Assembly (NCBI RefSeq): GCF_019249245.1
Contig: NZ_JAESDK010000025.1
Location: forward strand, 1 to 58,397
From: Alteromonas lipotrueiana
Lineage (GTDB): Bacteria > Pseudomonadota > Gammaproteobacteria > Enterobacterales > Alteromonadaceae
DNA length: 58,397 bases
Direction: 5' to 3'
The notes beneath the pieces are model-generated. The model was not told the origin of the DNA and searched no databases. It was given only the letters and a program-made list of their open reading frames with translations. Positions 35,722-44,085 of this stretch are shown one piece after another. The position numbers were made by a program, and so were the translations under genes. Numbering within the stretch: position 1 is the stretch's first letter; each line of letters begins with the position of its first letter.

Positions 35722-36384
35722 ATGGGACTATTTTCAAGAGCATCGGATATTGTTAACTCAAACCTTAATTCTTTACTGGATAAAGCTGAAGATCCCCAAA
35801 AAATGCTCAGACTCATCGCAAGCGAAATCGAAGCGTCGATTAAGCTGGCTCGTGATAGCAGTGTGCAGCATATAAGCGCACGTAAGCAGATTGAGCGAAC
35901 ACGGCTGCAACAGCAACGAGCTGCTCAACATTGGCAACAGCAAGCTCACCAGCTGGTAGAGCAAGGTAACGAACCCCAGGCACGCGTTGCACTAGCCAAA
36001 AAGCATCAGTGCGATACACAACTAGCGCAATTACAGCACGATGCGAATCATCACAAAAGTGCCCTTGAGCAATTAGATGAAGACATCACGCGGTTACAAC
36101 ATGCCCGCGCGCAAGCGAAAAAACGAGTGCGAGAATTAACGCCGAAGACTGAAGTGACACGCCGCTCTGCTAGTAACTTGTATTCAAACGCTTCAAACGC
36201 CAGTGACGTGGCTAAAATTCAGCAACAGGTTGAACAATTCCAGTCACGCATAAATCGGTATTCAATCACATCAGACACTCAGCATGTGACCGAAGCATTT
36301 AACACGTTGCAACGTAATAACGCGATAGAGCAAGAACTTGCTGAGCTAAAACAAAAACGCGCAAGTGCGTCTGCCTTAAATTAG
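35722..36384 (+). CDS. pspA: PspA/IM30 family phage-shock protein
   Basis: 220-residue coiled-coil protein. The N-terminus GLFSRASDIVNSNLNSLLDK and EDPQKMLRLIASEIE is the membrane-binding amphipathic helix and first helix of PspA; the rest is heptad-like with high Gln/Ala/Arg content. PspA coats stressed inner membrane and preserves proton-motive force. ATG 35722 has AGGAGG; the frame extends 18 codons upstream without support. No pspF or sigma-54 promoter is visible, so regulation differs from E. coli psp. First of a three-gene operon. Confidence 0.85.
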   Translation: MGLFSRASDIVNSNLNSLLDKAEDPQKMLRLIASEIEASIKLARDSSVQHISARKQIERTRLQQQRAAQHWQQQAHQLVEQGNEPQARVALAKKHQCDTQLAQLQHDANHHKSALEQLDEDITRLQHARAQAKKRVRELTPKTEVTRRSASNLYSNASNASDVAKIQQQVEQFQSRINRYSITSDTQHVTEAFNTLQRNNAIEQELAELKQKRASASALN

Positions 36385-36399
36385 TAATGGAGTAAGAAA

Positions 36400-36603
36400 A
36401 TGAAAACTGTTCATTCAGACAAACGTGTTCATCGTATTATGAGCCAGTCAGTCGTTAGTGGTGTATGTGCAGGGTTAGCCCGGTATTTGGGTATCGATGC
36501 TCTGTGGGTAAGAATTGCTACTGTGGTGGCCTTGCTTATGATGCCCGCACTTACCATTGTGGCTTATCTTGCTGCGGTCATTATTTTGCCACGGTGGTCC
36601 TGA
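36400..36603 (+). CDS. pspC: PspC-domain membrane protein
   Basis: 67 residues. SQSVVSGVCAGLARYLGIDA and WVRIATVVALLMM form the PspC amphipathic-plus-transmembrane core, followed by a second hydrophobic segment ending in IILPRW. Shorter than E. coli PspC (119 aa), lacking the periplasmic partner-binding region. It lies 15 bases after pspA, and its stop overlaps the next start (TGATG). Confidence 0.8.
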   Translation: MKTVHSDKRVHRIMSQSVVSGVCAGLARYLGIDALWVRIATVVALLMMPALTIVAYLAAVIILPRWS

Positions 36604-36947
36604 TGAAAAATTTTTTTATCGCAATTATTATCGCAATGGGGGCGGCGTGGGCCCTGGGCGGAGCTGTTGAACGGTGGTTTGATATTTCGATGCATTTTAA
36701 TAATCATCTGCTGGCACCGCTTGATGGGTTGGTGGTTTTTTTAGTGCTGGCAGTTGTGTTTGCAATAATAGGCTTTATAGTGGCGATAAGTATGGTCGGA
36801 GCACTTATACTGGGCATGGTTGCTGCGATAGCCGCTTTGGCGGTGTTCGGTGTTAGTTTATTTTGGCCCGTATTGCTGGTGGTGGCTATGGTAATGGTCG
36901 TTCGTTCAATAAGCCGAACTGAGTCCAGTCATCCCCACAGCTTGTAA
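36603..36947 (+). CDS. Hydrophobic membrane protein of the psp-like operon
   Basis: 114 residues, three to four hydrophobic segments (about 3-20, 42-75, 77-105) with a short basic C-terminus (VVRSISRTESSHPH). It begins at the ATG overlapping the pspC stop, so is translationally coupled; the in-frame extension upstream lies inside pspC and is discarded. No family recognised; it may take the role of PspB/PspD/PspG-type partners. Confidence 0.75.
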   Translation: MKNFFIAIIIAMGAAWALGGAVERWFDISMHFNNHLLAPLDGLVVFLVLAVVFAIIGFIVAISMVGALILGMVAAIAALAVFGVSLFWPVLLVVAMVMVVRSISRTESSHPHSL

Positions 36948-37038
36948 GTGTTCACACCGCAATTTAAAACAGGTTTGAAAGCTGCCCGAAAGCGATTATT
37001 CTGGTGGCTGTCTGTTATCTCTAATAAGGAAAGCAAAG

Positions 37039-38034
37039 TTGAGCATCAAACAACATCTTAATGCGAAACGTATCGGCGCTGTGGTGGCCCTGCTATTAAT
37101 TATCATCTGGGCAATCGGGTGGTACTGGAGTCTTTCCCCTTCAACCTTTGATGTGAAAAATCGGGTGGCAGCACAGGCTCAAAGTCGTGCACATACAGAA
37201 GTGCCTGGTTATACCATGACCACAACAATGATAATGGTCGCTGAAACATTGTTAGACAAACCAGGTGGATACTTATCAAACGATGTTATGCCTCCCGGCG
37301 TTTTGCTTGACGATATGCCGGCCTGGGAGTTTGGCGTATTAGAGATGACCCGAGATTTGGCAATGTCGATGCGTAAGGATTTTAGCCGCTCGCAGTCTCA
37401 ATCGGTTGAGAACAAACATATCTCTAAAGCGGTTCCGCAGTTTAATATGGATCATAAAAACTGGATGTTTCCAGAAGCTGAATCCAGCTACCGCAAAGGT
37501 ATAGATTTACTTTATGCCTATCGCGCTGAACTGGTTGATCCGAATAATCGCAGCAGCCAGTTTTATACCCGCGCCGATAACTTGCGCGAGTGGATAAAAA
37601 TGGTAGAAAAGCGACTTGGAAGTTATTCGCAGCGTTTAAGTGCCAGCGTAGGCTCAGCCAGAATAAATACAGATATGGCCGGGCAACGTAATGCCAAAAA
37701 TAAGGCGCAGGTTTCAGAAAGTCATGTTCAGACCAGTTGGTGGAAACTGGATGATGTGTTTTTTGAAGCAAAAGGCGCATCATGGGCTATGCTTCAATAC
37801 TTAAAAGCCGCAGAAATTGAATTTGCAGATGTGCTTGAAGATAAAAACGCGCTGGTAAGTTTACGTCAAATTATCCGCGAGCTTGAAGCTACACAACAAA
37901 CTGTCTGGAGTCCTATGATTTTAAACGGGGATGGCTTTGGTATGATGGCCAACCATTCACTGGTTATGGCTAACTATATTTCTCGTGCAAATGCTGCACT
38001 TATTGAACTTTCTGAATTAATGAATCAAGGATAA
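37039..38034 (+). CDS. DUF2333 family inner-membrane-anchored protein
   Basis: 331 residues. One N-terminal transmembrane helix (about 13-30) and a large periplasmic helical domain typical of DUF2333 (EVPGYTMTTTMIMVAETLLD, KPGGYLSNDVMPPG, DDVFFEAKGASWAMLQYLKA). Function unestablished. TTG start, AAGGAAAG upstream; a TTG start is unusual but no ATG lies before the membrane helix. The beta-barrel gene follows after 3 bases. Confidence 0.85.
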   Translation: MSIKQHLNAKRIGAVVALLLIIIWAIGWYWSLSPSTFDVKNRVAAQAQSRAHTEVPGYTMTTTMIMVAETLLDKPGGYLSNDVMPPGVLLDDMPAWEFGVLEMTRDLAMSMRKDFSRSQSQSVENKHISKAVPQFNMDHKNWMFPEAESSYRKGIDLLYAYRAELVDPNNRSSQFYTRADNLREWIKMVEKRLGSYSQRLSASVGSARINTDMAGQRNAKNKAQVSESHVQTSWWKLDDVFFEAKGASWAMLQYLKAAEIEFADVLEDKNALVSLRQIIRELEATQQTVWSPMILNGDGFGMMANHSLVMANYISRANAALIELSELMNQG

Positions 38035-38037
38035 ACA

Positions 38038-38793
38038 ATGAAAAAACGCATTATGGCCCTGGCATTAGCAGGTTCATTTGCCGCTACACCGGTTTTGGCA
38101 GATACCATTGCCGGTGTTTACGTGGGCGCGCAGGCGTGGCGAAGCACCACCGAGGGTGGGTTCGCTGATAATAACAATACCGCAAACTTTAATTTAGCAG
38201 ATGAAACTCAGTCTTCTGGCTATATTGCTTTTGAACATCCGGTTCCGTTTGTTCCAAACATAAAGCTTAATTATACGACGTTAGATACTGAGGGTAATAC
38301 ACAGCTTGATTCCGGTTTTACTTTCGAGGGCGACTTATATACTGCCGATAGCGACGTTTTTACGGGTATAGATCTAAACAGTACCGATATTATTTTGTAT
38401 TACGAACTGTTTGACAACGACCTGGTAAGCTTTGATGTAGGCATTAACGGCAAATACGTTGATGGCGTTTTAAGTGTGCAGGACGAAGACAGCGCAACCC
38501 GGGGGTCAACTGATTTCTCTGGGGTCATTCCTATGGCTTATTCGCGGGTTCAGGTGGGCTTGCCTTTCACCGGGTTAGGTGCTTATGCCGAGGGCAGCTA
38601 TCTTTCGTTTGATGATCATAAGTTTAGCGATTATCAAATTGCATTAACCTATTCGTTTATTGAAAGTTTGGCGGTCGATATGACCGTTCAGCTAGGTTAT
38701 CGCAACATAGAAATGGACATTGAAGATCTGGATAATGTCTATGCAGACATGTCTTATGATGGTGCCTTTGCCGGCTTAGAATTGCACTTCTAG
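38038..38793 (+). CDS. TIGR04219 family outer-membrane beta-barrel protein
   Basis: 251 residues. Signal peptide to about residue 21 (ATPVLA-DT), then alternating beta-strand sequence ending in AFAGLELHF with a terminal Phe. The opening GVYVGAQAWRSTTEGGF and the SYLSFDDHKFSDYQIALTYS region match TIGR04219 barrels found with DUF2333 in marine gammaproteobacteria. Function unknown; the two are almost certainly co-transcribed. Confidence 0.85.
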   Translation: MKKRIMALALAGSFAATPVLADTIAGVYVGAQAWRSTTEGGFADNNNTANFNLADETQSSGYIAFEHPVPFVPNIKLNYTTLDTEGNTQLDSGFTFEGDLYTADSDVFTGIDLNSTDIILYYELFDNDLVSFDVGINGKYVDGVLSVQDEDSATRGSTDFSGVIPMAYSRVQVGLPFTGLGAYAEGSYLSFDDHKFSDYQIALTYSFIESLAVDMTVQLGYRNIEMDIEDLDNVYADMSYDGAFAGLELHF

Positions 38794-38865
38794 ACCTAAA
38801 AGTTTTGGTTTAATCACTTTAGGTAATAAAAAAGGCATAATAATTCTTATCTCTTCTTGCATAAA

Positions 38866-38902
38866 CTCGTTAGCCTTAGCATATCAAATTGAGGCTAATG
38901 AG
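38866..38902 (+). promoter_or_regulatory. Inverted repeat spanning the cysJ ribosome-binding site
   Basis: CTCGTTAGCCT (38866-38876) and AGGCTAATGAG (38892-38902) are reverse complements except one position, loop 15. The right arm includes most of the GAGG ribosome site of cysJ, ending two bases before its ATG. It may be a protein operator or an RNA hairpin that hides the ribosome site. Confidence 0.45.
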
Positions 38903-38904
38903 TT

Positions 38905-40731
38905 ATGTCACAAGATTCTAATCAAAATACAACACCCACAGCGGTGATAAACGAACAACAGTGGAATGCAATTACTCAGGCTATTGCGGGTTTAAATCGC
39001 GATCAGCTTACCTGGGTAAGTGGATACATGGCCGGAATGGCAGCCTCATCAGGTGCGGGCGCAGGCCAGGCGCCGGTAGCCGGACCTGTTGCAGCCACTA
39101 ATACTCCCACATTAACTATTTTGTATGGCTCGCAAACGGGCAATGCAAAACATCTTGCTCAGGCATTACAAAGTAAAACAGAGGCGGCTGGATATAACAG
39201 CAAGCTTGTGAGTATGGCTGATTACAAGCCCCGGCAACTAAAGAGCGAAACTCATGTTGTCGCTTACGTAAGTACCCATGGTGAAGGCGACGCGCCTGAT
39301 GATGCAGTTGAGCTGCATGAGTTTTTAGGTGGCAAAAAAGCGCCTAGTCTCAATAATCTGAAGTATGCAGTACTAAGTCTGGGCGACAGCAGCTATGAGT
39401 TTTTCTGCCAAACCGGAAAAGACTTTGACAGTCGTTTGGCCAAGCAAGGGGCCACGGCAATTATTCCTCGCGAAGATTGTGACGTTGACTATGAAGCACA
39501 GGCTGAAAGCTTTGCTGAAAAGCTAGTCGCCAGTTTAAAAGATGATTTAGCAGGTGCCCCAACCGATCAAGCCGTAGCCGTTCAAACCGGTGCAGCGGTG
39601 ACCTCTGGAGCTACCAGCACCTACACTAAAAAAGCGCCCTTCGCTGCAACATTACTAGAAGCTCAGAAAATCACTGGCAGGGATTCGGTCAAAGACATTC
39701 AGCATATCGAAATAAGCTTAGAAGACTCGGGCATTACCTATCAGCCAGGCGATGCATTGGGGGTATGGTTTAAAAATGCACCGGCACTGGTAACAGAGTT
39801 GTTGTCTTTGGTCAAACTGTCTGCCGAGGAAAAAGTGGAGGTGGCCGGTAGCACCATGACGTTGCAGGAGGCCCTGACCGAAAAATTAGAGCTGACATTA
39901 AGCTATCCCAATTTTATTAAAGCCTATCAGACGAGCACCGGTTCAGAAAGTCTGGCTACGCTGCTTGAAGATAAGGCCACCTTACGCACTTATATGGCCG
40001 AACGTCAGATTGTCGATATTGTTCGGGATCATCCTGGTGAGATTAGTGCGCAGCAACTTGTAGAAACTCTGCGCCCGCTTACTCCGCGCCTGTACTCTAT
40101 AGCGTCGAGCCAAAGTGAAGTAGAAGATGAGGTTCATCTGACCATTGCTCACGTTGACTACGAGGCTTTTGGTGTTCGCCATCAAGGTGGTGCGTCTGGC
40201 TATTTGTGTGAGTACTTGGCCGAAGGCGGGGAAGTTGAGGTTTTTGTTGAACATAATGACAATTTCAGACTACCTGAAAACCCGGAAACTCCTATCATTA
40301 TGGTTGGGCCGGGTACCGGGATTGCGCCTTTTCGAGCATTTATGCAAGAGCGTGATGCCCAGGACGCATCAGGTAAAAATTGGCTGTTCTTCGGTAATCC
40401 TCACTTTACTCAGGACTTTTTGTATCAGGTTGAGTGGCAGGGTTATGTAAAAAGTGGGCTTTTGAATAAAATTACGCTGGCTTTCTCGCGCGATCAGGCT
40501 GAAAAAGTTTATGTTCAGCACCGTTTGCTTGAGCAAGGCAAACAGGTCTTTGAATGGCTTGAACAGGGCGCACACTTTTATGTTTGTGGCGATGCGATGC
40601 ATATGGCCAAAGACGTGGAAGCAGCCCTATTAAGTATTATCGGGCAATACGGCAATAAGAGCGAGAAAGATGCAAAGGCGTATCTGGTCGCTTTACGTAA
40701 AGCCAAACGTTATCAGAAGGATGTCTATTAA
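38905..40731 (+). CDS. cysJ: Sulfite reductase (NADPH) flavoprotein alpha subunit
   Basis: 608 residues. A flavodoxin-like FMN domain (about 70-215; [41 protein letters not shown]), a linker, and a ferredoxin-reductase FAD/NADPH module (about 235-608; [34 protein letters not shown], ending RYQKDVY). It passes electrons from NADPH to CysI for reduction of sulfite to sulfide. Its stop overlaps the cysI start (TAATG). Confidence 0.96.
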   Translation: MSQDSNQNTTPTAVINEQQWNAITQAIAGLNRDQLTWVSGYMAGMAASSGAGAGQAPVAGPVAATNTPTLTILYGSQTGNAKHLAQALQSKTEAAGYNSKLVSMADYKPRQLKSETHVVAYVSTHGEGDAPDDAVELHEFLGGKKAPSLNNLKYAVLSLGDSSYEFFCQTGKDFDSRLAKQGATAIIPREDCDVDYEAQAESFAEKLVASLKDDLAGAPTDQAVAVQTGAAVTSGATSTYTKKAPFAATLLEAQKITGRDSVKDIQHIEISLEDSGITYQPGDALGVWFKNAPALVTELLSLVKLSAEEKVEVAGSTMTLQEALTEKLELTLSYPNFIKAYQTSTGSESLATLLEDKATLRTYMAERQIVDIVRDHPGEISAQQLVETLRPLTPRLYSIASSQSEVEDEVHLTIAHVDYEAFGVRHQGGASGYLCEYLAEGGEVEVFVEHNDNFRLPENPETPIIMVGPGTGIAPFRAFMQERDAQDASGKNWLFFGNPHFTQDFLYQVEWQGYVKSGLLNKITLAFSRDQAEKVYVQHRLLEQGKQVFEWLEQGAHFYVCGDAMHMAKDVEAALLSIIGQYGNKSEKDAKAYLVALRKAKRYQKDVY

Positions 40732-42449
40732 TGAGCAATGAAAAATCACCATTTATCGTTGAAGGCAAGCTGGCTGACAACGAGCGATTAAAAGCGCAAA
40801 GTAATAATTTACGCGGCACCATAGCAAACGATTTGCAGGATGACCTGACCGGAGGCTTTACCGCAGATAACTTCCAGCTGATTCGGTTTCACGGTATGTA
40901 TCAACAGGATGACCGTGATATACGTGCAGAACGGATGAAGCAAAAGCTTGAACCTTTGCACAACGTGATGCTGCGCGCACGGTTACCTGGTGGCATTATT
41001 ACTCCTACCCAATGGCAGGAAATTGACCGGTTCGCAGATGAGCATACCTTGTACGGAAGCATTCGCCTGACTACGCGTCAAACCTTCCAGTTTCACGGTG
41101 TGTTAAAGCCAAATATCAAATTGATGCATCAAACACTCAATAAGGTAGGCATTGACTCTATTGCTACTGCAGGGGATGTTAACCGCAATGTGTTGTGTAC
41201 CTCTAACCCGGTAGAGTCAAAGCTGCATTTAGAAGCCTACGAATGGGCGAAGAAAATCAGTGAGCACTTACTACCAAGAACCCGTGCTTATGCCGAAATA
41301 TGGCTCGATGGCGAAAAGATTGAAAGTACCGAAGATACGGTTGAACCTATTTTAGGCGACAATTATTTGCCGCGTAAATTTAAAACGACTGTGGTTATTC
41401 CGCCGCAAAACGATGTTGATGTGCATGCCAATGATCTGAACTTTGTTGCCATAGCCGAACAAGGCAAGTTGGTTGGTTTTAATGTATTGGTGGGCGGCGG
41501 TTTGGCGATGACCCATGGTGATACCTCAACGTACCCGCGTAAAGCAGACGATTTTGGGTTTATCAGCGTAAATGATACGTTGGCCATTGCCGAGGCGGTG
41601 GTTTCAACACAGCGCGACTGGGGCAACCGGGTTAATCGCAAAAATGCTAAAACTAAATATACCCTTGAGCGGGTGGGTGTTGACAACTTTAAAGCCGAAG
41701 TTGAAAAACGTGCCGGAGTAACGTTTGCGCCTAGTCGTGAATATAGCTTTACCACACGTGGCGACCGGTTTGGTTGGGTTGAAGGCATTGACGGTAAGTT
41801 TCATCTGACTGTATATATCGAAAACGGCCGTATTATCGACAAACCCGGCAAGCCGCTAAAAACAGGTTGTCTTGAAATTGCAAAAATTCACAAAGGCGAT
41901 TTTCGGCTTACCGCGAACCAAAACCTGATTATTGCCGGCGTAGCGCCCGATAATAAAGATAAAATTGAAGCACTGGCGCGCGAACATAAGCTGATTGAAG
42001 ATAATGTCACTTCACAGCGGCTTGACTCAATGGCCTGTGTATCTCTGCCAACCTGTCCTTTGGCCATGGCTGAAGCAGAACGGTATTTACCAGAAGCTAT
42101 TGAGCGTATGGAGTCGTTGCTCAAAAAACATGGTATCGGTTCACAAAGTATTATCTTTCGTATTACTGGTTGTCCCAATGGTTGCGGGCGCTCTATGCTA
42201 TCGGAGGTTGGTTTGGTGGGCAAAGGACCAGGCAAATACAATCTACACATTGGCGGCGATCGCGAAGGCACGCGTATCCCCAGGATGTATCGGGAAAACA
42301 TTAGCGAAGACGAAATATTTGCAGAGCTTGATACGCTTATCGAGCGCTGGGCAAACGAACGCGAAAACAATGAATCGTTTGGCGACTATGTAATACGCGC
42401 CGATATCATTAAACCCGTTGTAAACTCAGCAAGTGATTTTTATGACTAA
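40731..42449 (+). CDS. cysI: Sulfite reductase (NADPH) hemoprotein beta subunit
   Basis: 572 residues. Siroheme/4Fe-4S ligands are visible as C-x5-C (CVSLPTC) and C-x3-C (GCPNGCGRS); conserved arginines occur in [21 protein letters not shown] and GDRFGWVEG. Catalyses the six-electron reduction of sulfite to sulfide in assimilatory sulfate reduction. Overlaps cysJ by one base and cysH by eight. Confidence 0.96.
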   Translation: MSNEKSPFIVEGKLADNERLKAQSNNLRGTIANDLQDDLTGGFTADNFQLIRFHGMYQQDDRDIRAERMKQKLEPLHNVMLRARLPGGIITPTQWQEIDRFADEHTLYGSIRLTTRQTFQFHGVLKPNIKLMHQTLNKVGIDSIATAGDVNRNVLCTSNPVESKLHLEAYEWAKKISEHLLPRTRAYAEIWLDGEKIESTEDTVEPILGDNYLPRKFKTTVVIPPQNDVDVHANDLNFVAIAEQGKLVGFNVLVGGGLAMTHGDTSTYPRKADDFGFISVNDTLAIAEAVVSTQRDWGNRVNRKNAKTKYTLERVGVDNFKAEVEKRAGVTFAPSREYSFTTRGDRFGWVEGIDGKFHLTVYIENGRIIDKPGKPLKTGCLEIAKIHKGDFRLTANQNLIIAGVAPDNKDKIEALAREHKLIEDNVTSQRLDSMACVSLPTCPLAMAEAERYLPEAIERMESLLKKHGIGSQSIIFRITGCPNGCGRSMLSEVGLVGKGPGKYNLHIGGDREGTRIPRMYRENISEDEIFAELDTLIERWANERENNESFGDYVIRADIIKPVVNSASDFYD

Positions 42450-43188
42450 TATCCAAACCGATATCGATCAGCCACTTTCTTTACAAGCCTCTGCCGATGA
42501 ACTTGCTTGGGTCAACGAGCAGTTACTACAACGCAGCGCCGCGCAGCGTATTGCCTGGGCTCTCAAATACTTGCCGGGTGAACATATTGTGTCTTCGAGT
42601 TTTGGAGCACAATCTGCGGTCATGCTGCATCTTTGTACTCAGGCTAAAGCCGATATACCGGTGGTTTTGACAGATACAGGCTACTTGTTTCCTGAAACAT
42701 ACGGGTTTGTAGATGAACTAAGTGAACAGCTGCGGCTTAATCTGCATGTTTATCAGGCCCCATTGTCTGCGGCGTGGCAAGAAGCGCGCTACGGACGACT
42801 GTGGGAGCAGGGTGTCGATGGTATTGAAAAATACAATCGTATAAACAAAGTTGAGCCCATGCAGCGGGCGCTGAAGACGCTACAAGCGCAGACCTGGTTT
42901 GCCGGTTTGCGTCGAAGTCAGTCAGACAGCCGGGAAAACTTGCCCGTGCTACAAAAGGTTGCAGGTCAATACAAGTTGTATCCTATTATCGACTGGAGCA
43001 ACAAAGACCTGCATTACTACCTTAAAGAACACAACCTGCCTTATCATCCGCTATGGGAGCAGGGTTATGTCTCAATTGGTGACTGGCATACCACTCAGTC
43101 GTTGCAAGAGGGAATGAGCGAGCAGGACACTCGTTTCTTCGGACTAAAACGTGAGTGTGGTTTGCATGAATTCGGAGATGGTATTTAA
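42442..43188 (+). CDS. cysH: Phosphoadenylyl-sulfate (PAPS) reductase
   Basis: 248 residues. [14 protein letters not shown] is the PP-loop, followed by [11 protein letters not shown] and [17 protein letters not shown]; the C-terminal [13 protein letters not shown] carries the catalytic Cys of the E-C-G-L-H motif. Lacks the four iron-sulfur cysteines of APS reductases, so it is a thioredoxin-dependent PAPS reductase producing sulfite for CysJI. The ATG at 42442 (ATGACTAA overlapping the cysI stop) is preferred to a GTG three codons upstream. Confidence 0.95.
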   Translation: MTNIQTDIDQPLSLQASADELAWVNEQLLQRSAAQRIAWALKYLPGEHIVSSSFGAQSAVMLHLCTQAKADIPVVLTDTGYLFPETYGFVDELSEQLRLNLHVYQAPLSAAWQEARYGRLWEQGVDGIEKYNRINKVEPMQRALKTLQAQTWFAGLRRSQSDSRENLPVLQKVAGQYKLYPIIDWSNKDLHYYLKEHNLPYHPLWEQGYVSIGDWHTTQSLQEGMSEQDTRFFGLKRECGLHEFGDGI

Positions 43189-43197
43189 ACCTCATAA

Positions 43198-43229
43198 AAG
43201 ACAACATGGGAAATCATGTTGTCTTTTTT
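43198..43229 (+). terminator. Intrinsic terminator of cysJIH
   Basis: AAGACAACATG and CATGTTGTCTT form a perfect 11-base stem with a 6-base loop followed by a T-run, 10 bases after cysH. Confidence 0.92.
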
Positions 43230-44085
43230 CTCGTTTAAACACGTCAAAATTCATATCTGCTGCTGTGCCGCCTTTCAAAACATTGTATCCCCAGCATTAC
43301 GGTTTTTACTCTTTTTCTACAGCCAACTCTTTATAGAGGCTATGTACCGCGTAACCGTGGTGAATTGCCAATACCAAGTAAAATATTAGATTAATCTTAT
43401 TTAATATGAGTAATTAATTTGGTATTATTTTGAAGCATCACGGCGATGCCAGAGATTATTTCCAAAAGTAAAAATCACCTGTTTTGGTTAGTTTTTTACT
43501 CAATTTATACATAGAAATCGATATATGAACCTTTCAACGTATCAGATCCCCACGCGGCTTATCTGGCTTTAGGATGTCAATGTATATCTACTGAATTGTC
43601 TGTTTAATGTGTCAATTCAAAGGGGGATGGCATTGTTAATAAAGACGTTTTATTCAATCGTTCAGATGGCTGTCGAAGACTATCGAAATTGTGTTGCTAT
43701 CAGAACTGATGTTTATTTGTCATCTCTAACCTACTTTTTCCCACATTTTATTTTACAAGAGCGTCTTATGTGCCAATGAGTGACGAGCACTGAAACAGCA
43801 TAAGAAGGAGCGGTATTTGAGATACCGGTAGCCAAAGATGATCACGTTTGATGCAAACCTCATCGGCAAAATAGCTGCGATACACAACTAAAGTAGGATA
43901 GGCCAATGTGGCCAAAAACCTGTCGTTCTGCGTATTGTTAGTATTCTTATTTGGTAGTGGCGCTACAAAAATTTGCCTTTGGTATCGGACTTTGTGCTAC
44001 AGATAAAACTGTTCCATTGCGGGTTTTTGTAATTCCCGGTATAGAGCGTTCGACAGACTGTTGCGGTAGTAAGGACTCTCCGACA
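43230..44085. other. Long leader/intergenic region before the first EAL regulator
   Basis: 856 bases without a convincing gene. The open frame from 43951 to the chosen start lacks a ribosome site and homology to the paralogue. A structured segment lies at 43812-43866 (separate entry); the rest is AT-rich. Confidence 0.45.
43812..43866 (+). ncRNA. Candidate structured RNA in the 5' leader
   Basis: Adjacent nested helices: GGTAT-TTGAG-ATACC (43812-43826), then GCC (43831-43833) pairing GGC (43865-43867) around GATGA/TCATC, which encloses the GTTTG-ATG-CAAAC hairpin. It lies about 220 bases before the ATG of a c-di-GMP phosphodiesterase-type gene. It does not fit the canonical c-di-GMP-I consensus, and no class is assigned. 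Confidence 0.3.

Noticed and set aside
43801..43900. Canonical c-di-GMP-I (GEMM) riboswitch
   Set aside because: GCAAACC and GGTAGCC-like strings occur, but their order is wrong and the GACGCAAAGC segment and tetraloop receptor context are missing.
43951..44085. Longer N-terminus of the EAL regulator from GTG 43951
   Set aside because: No ribosome site, no similarity to the paralogue before residue 46, and a good AAGGA site precedes the ATG at 44086.
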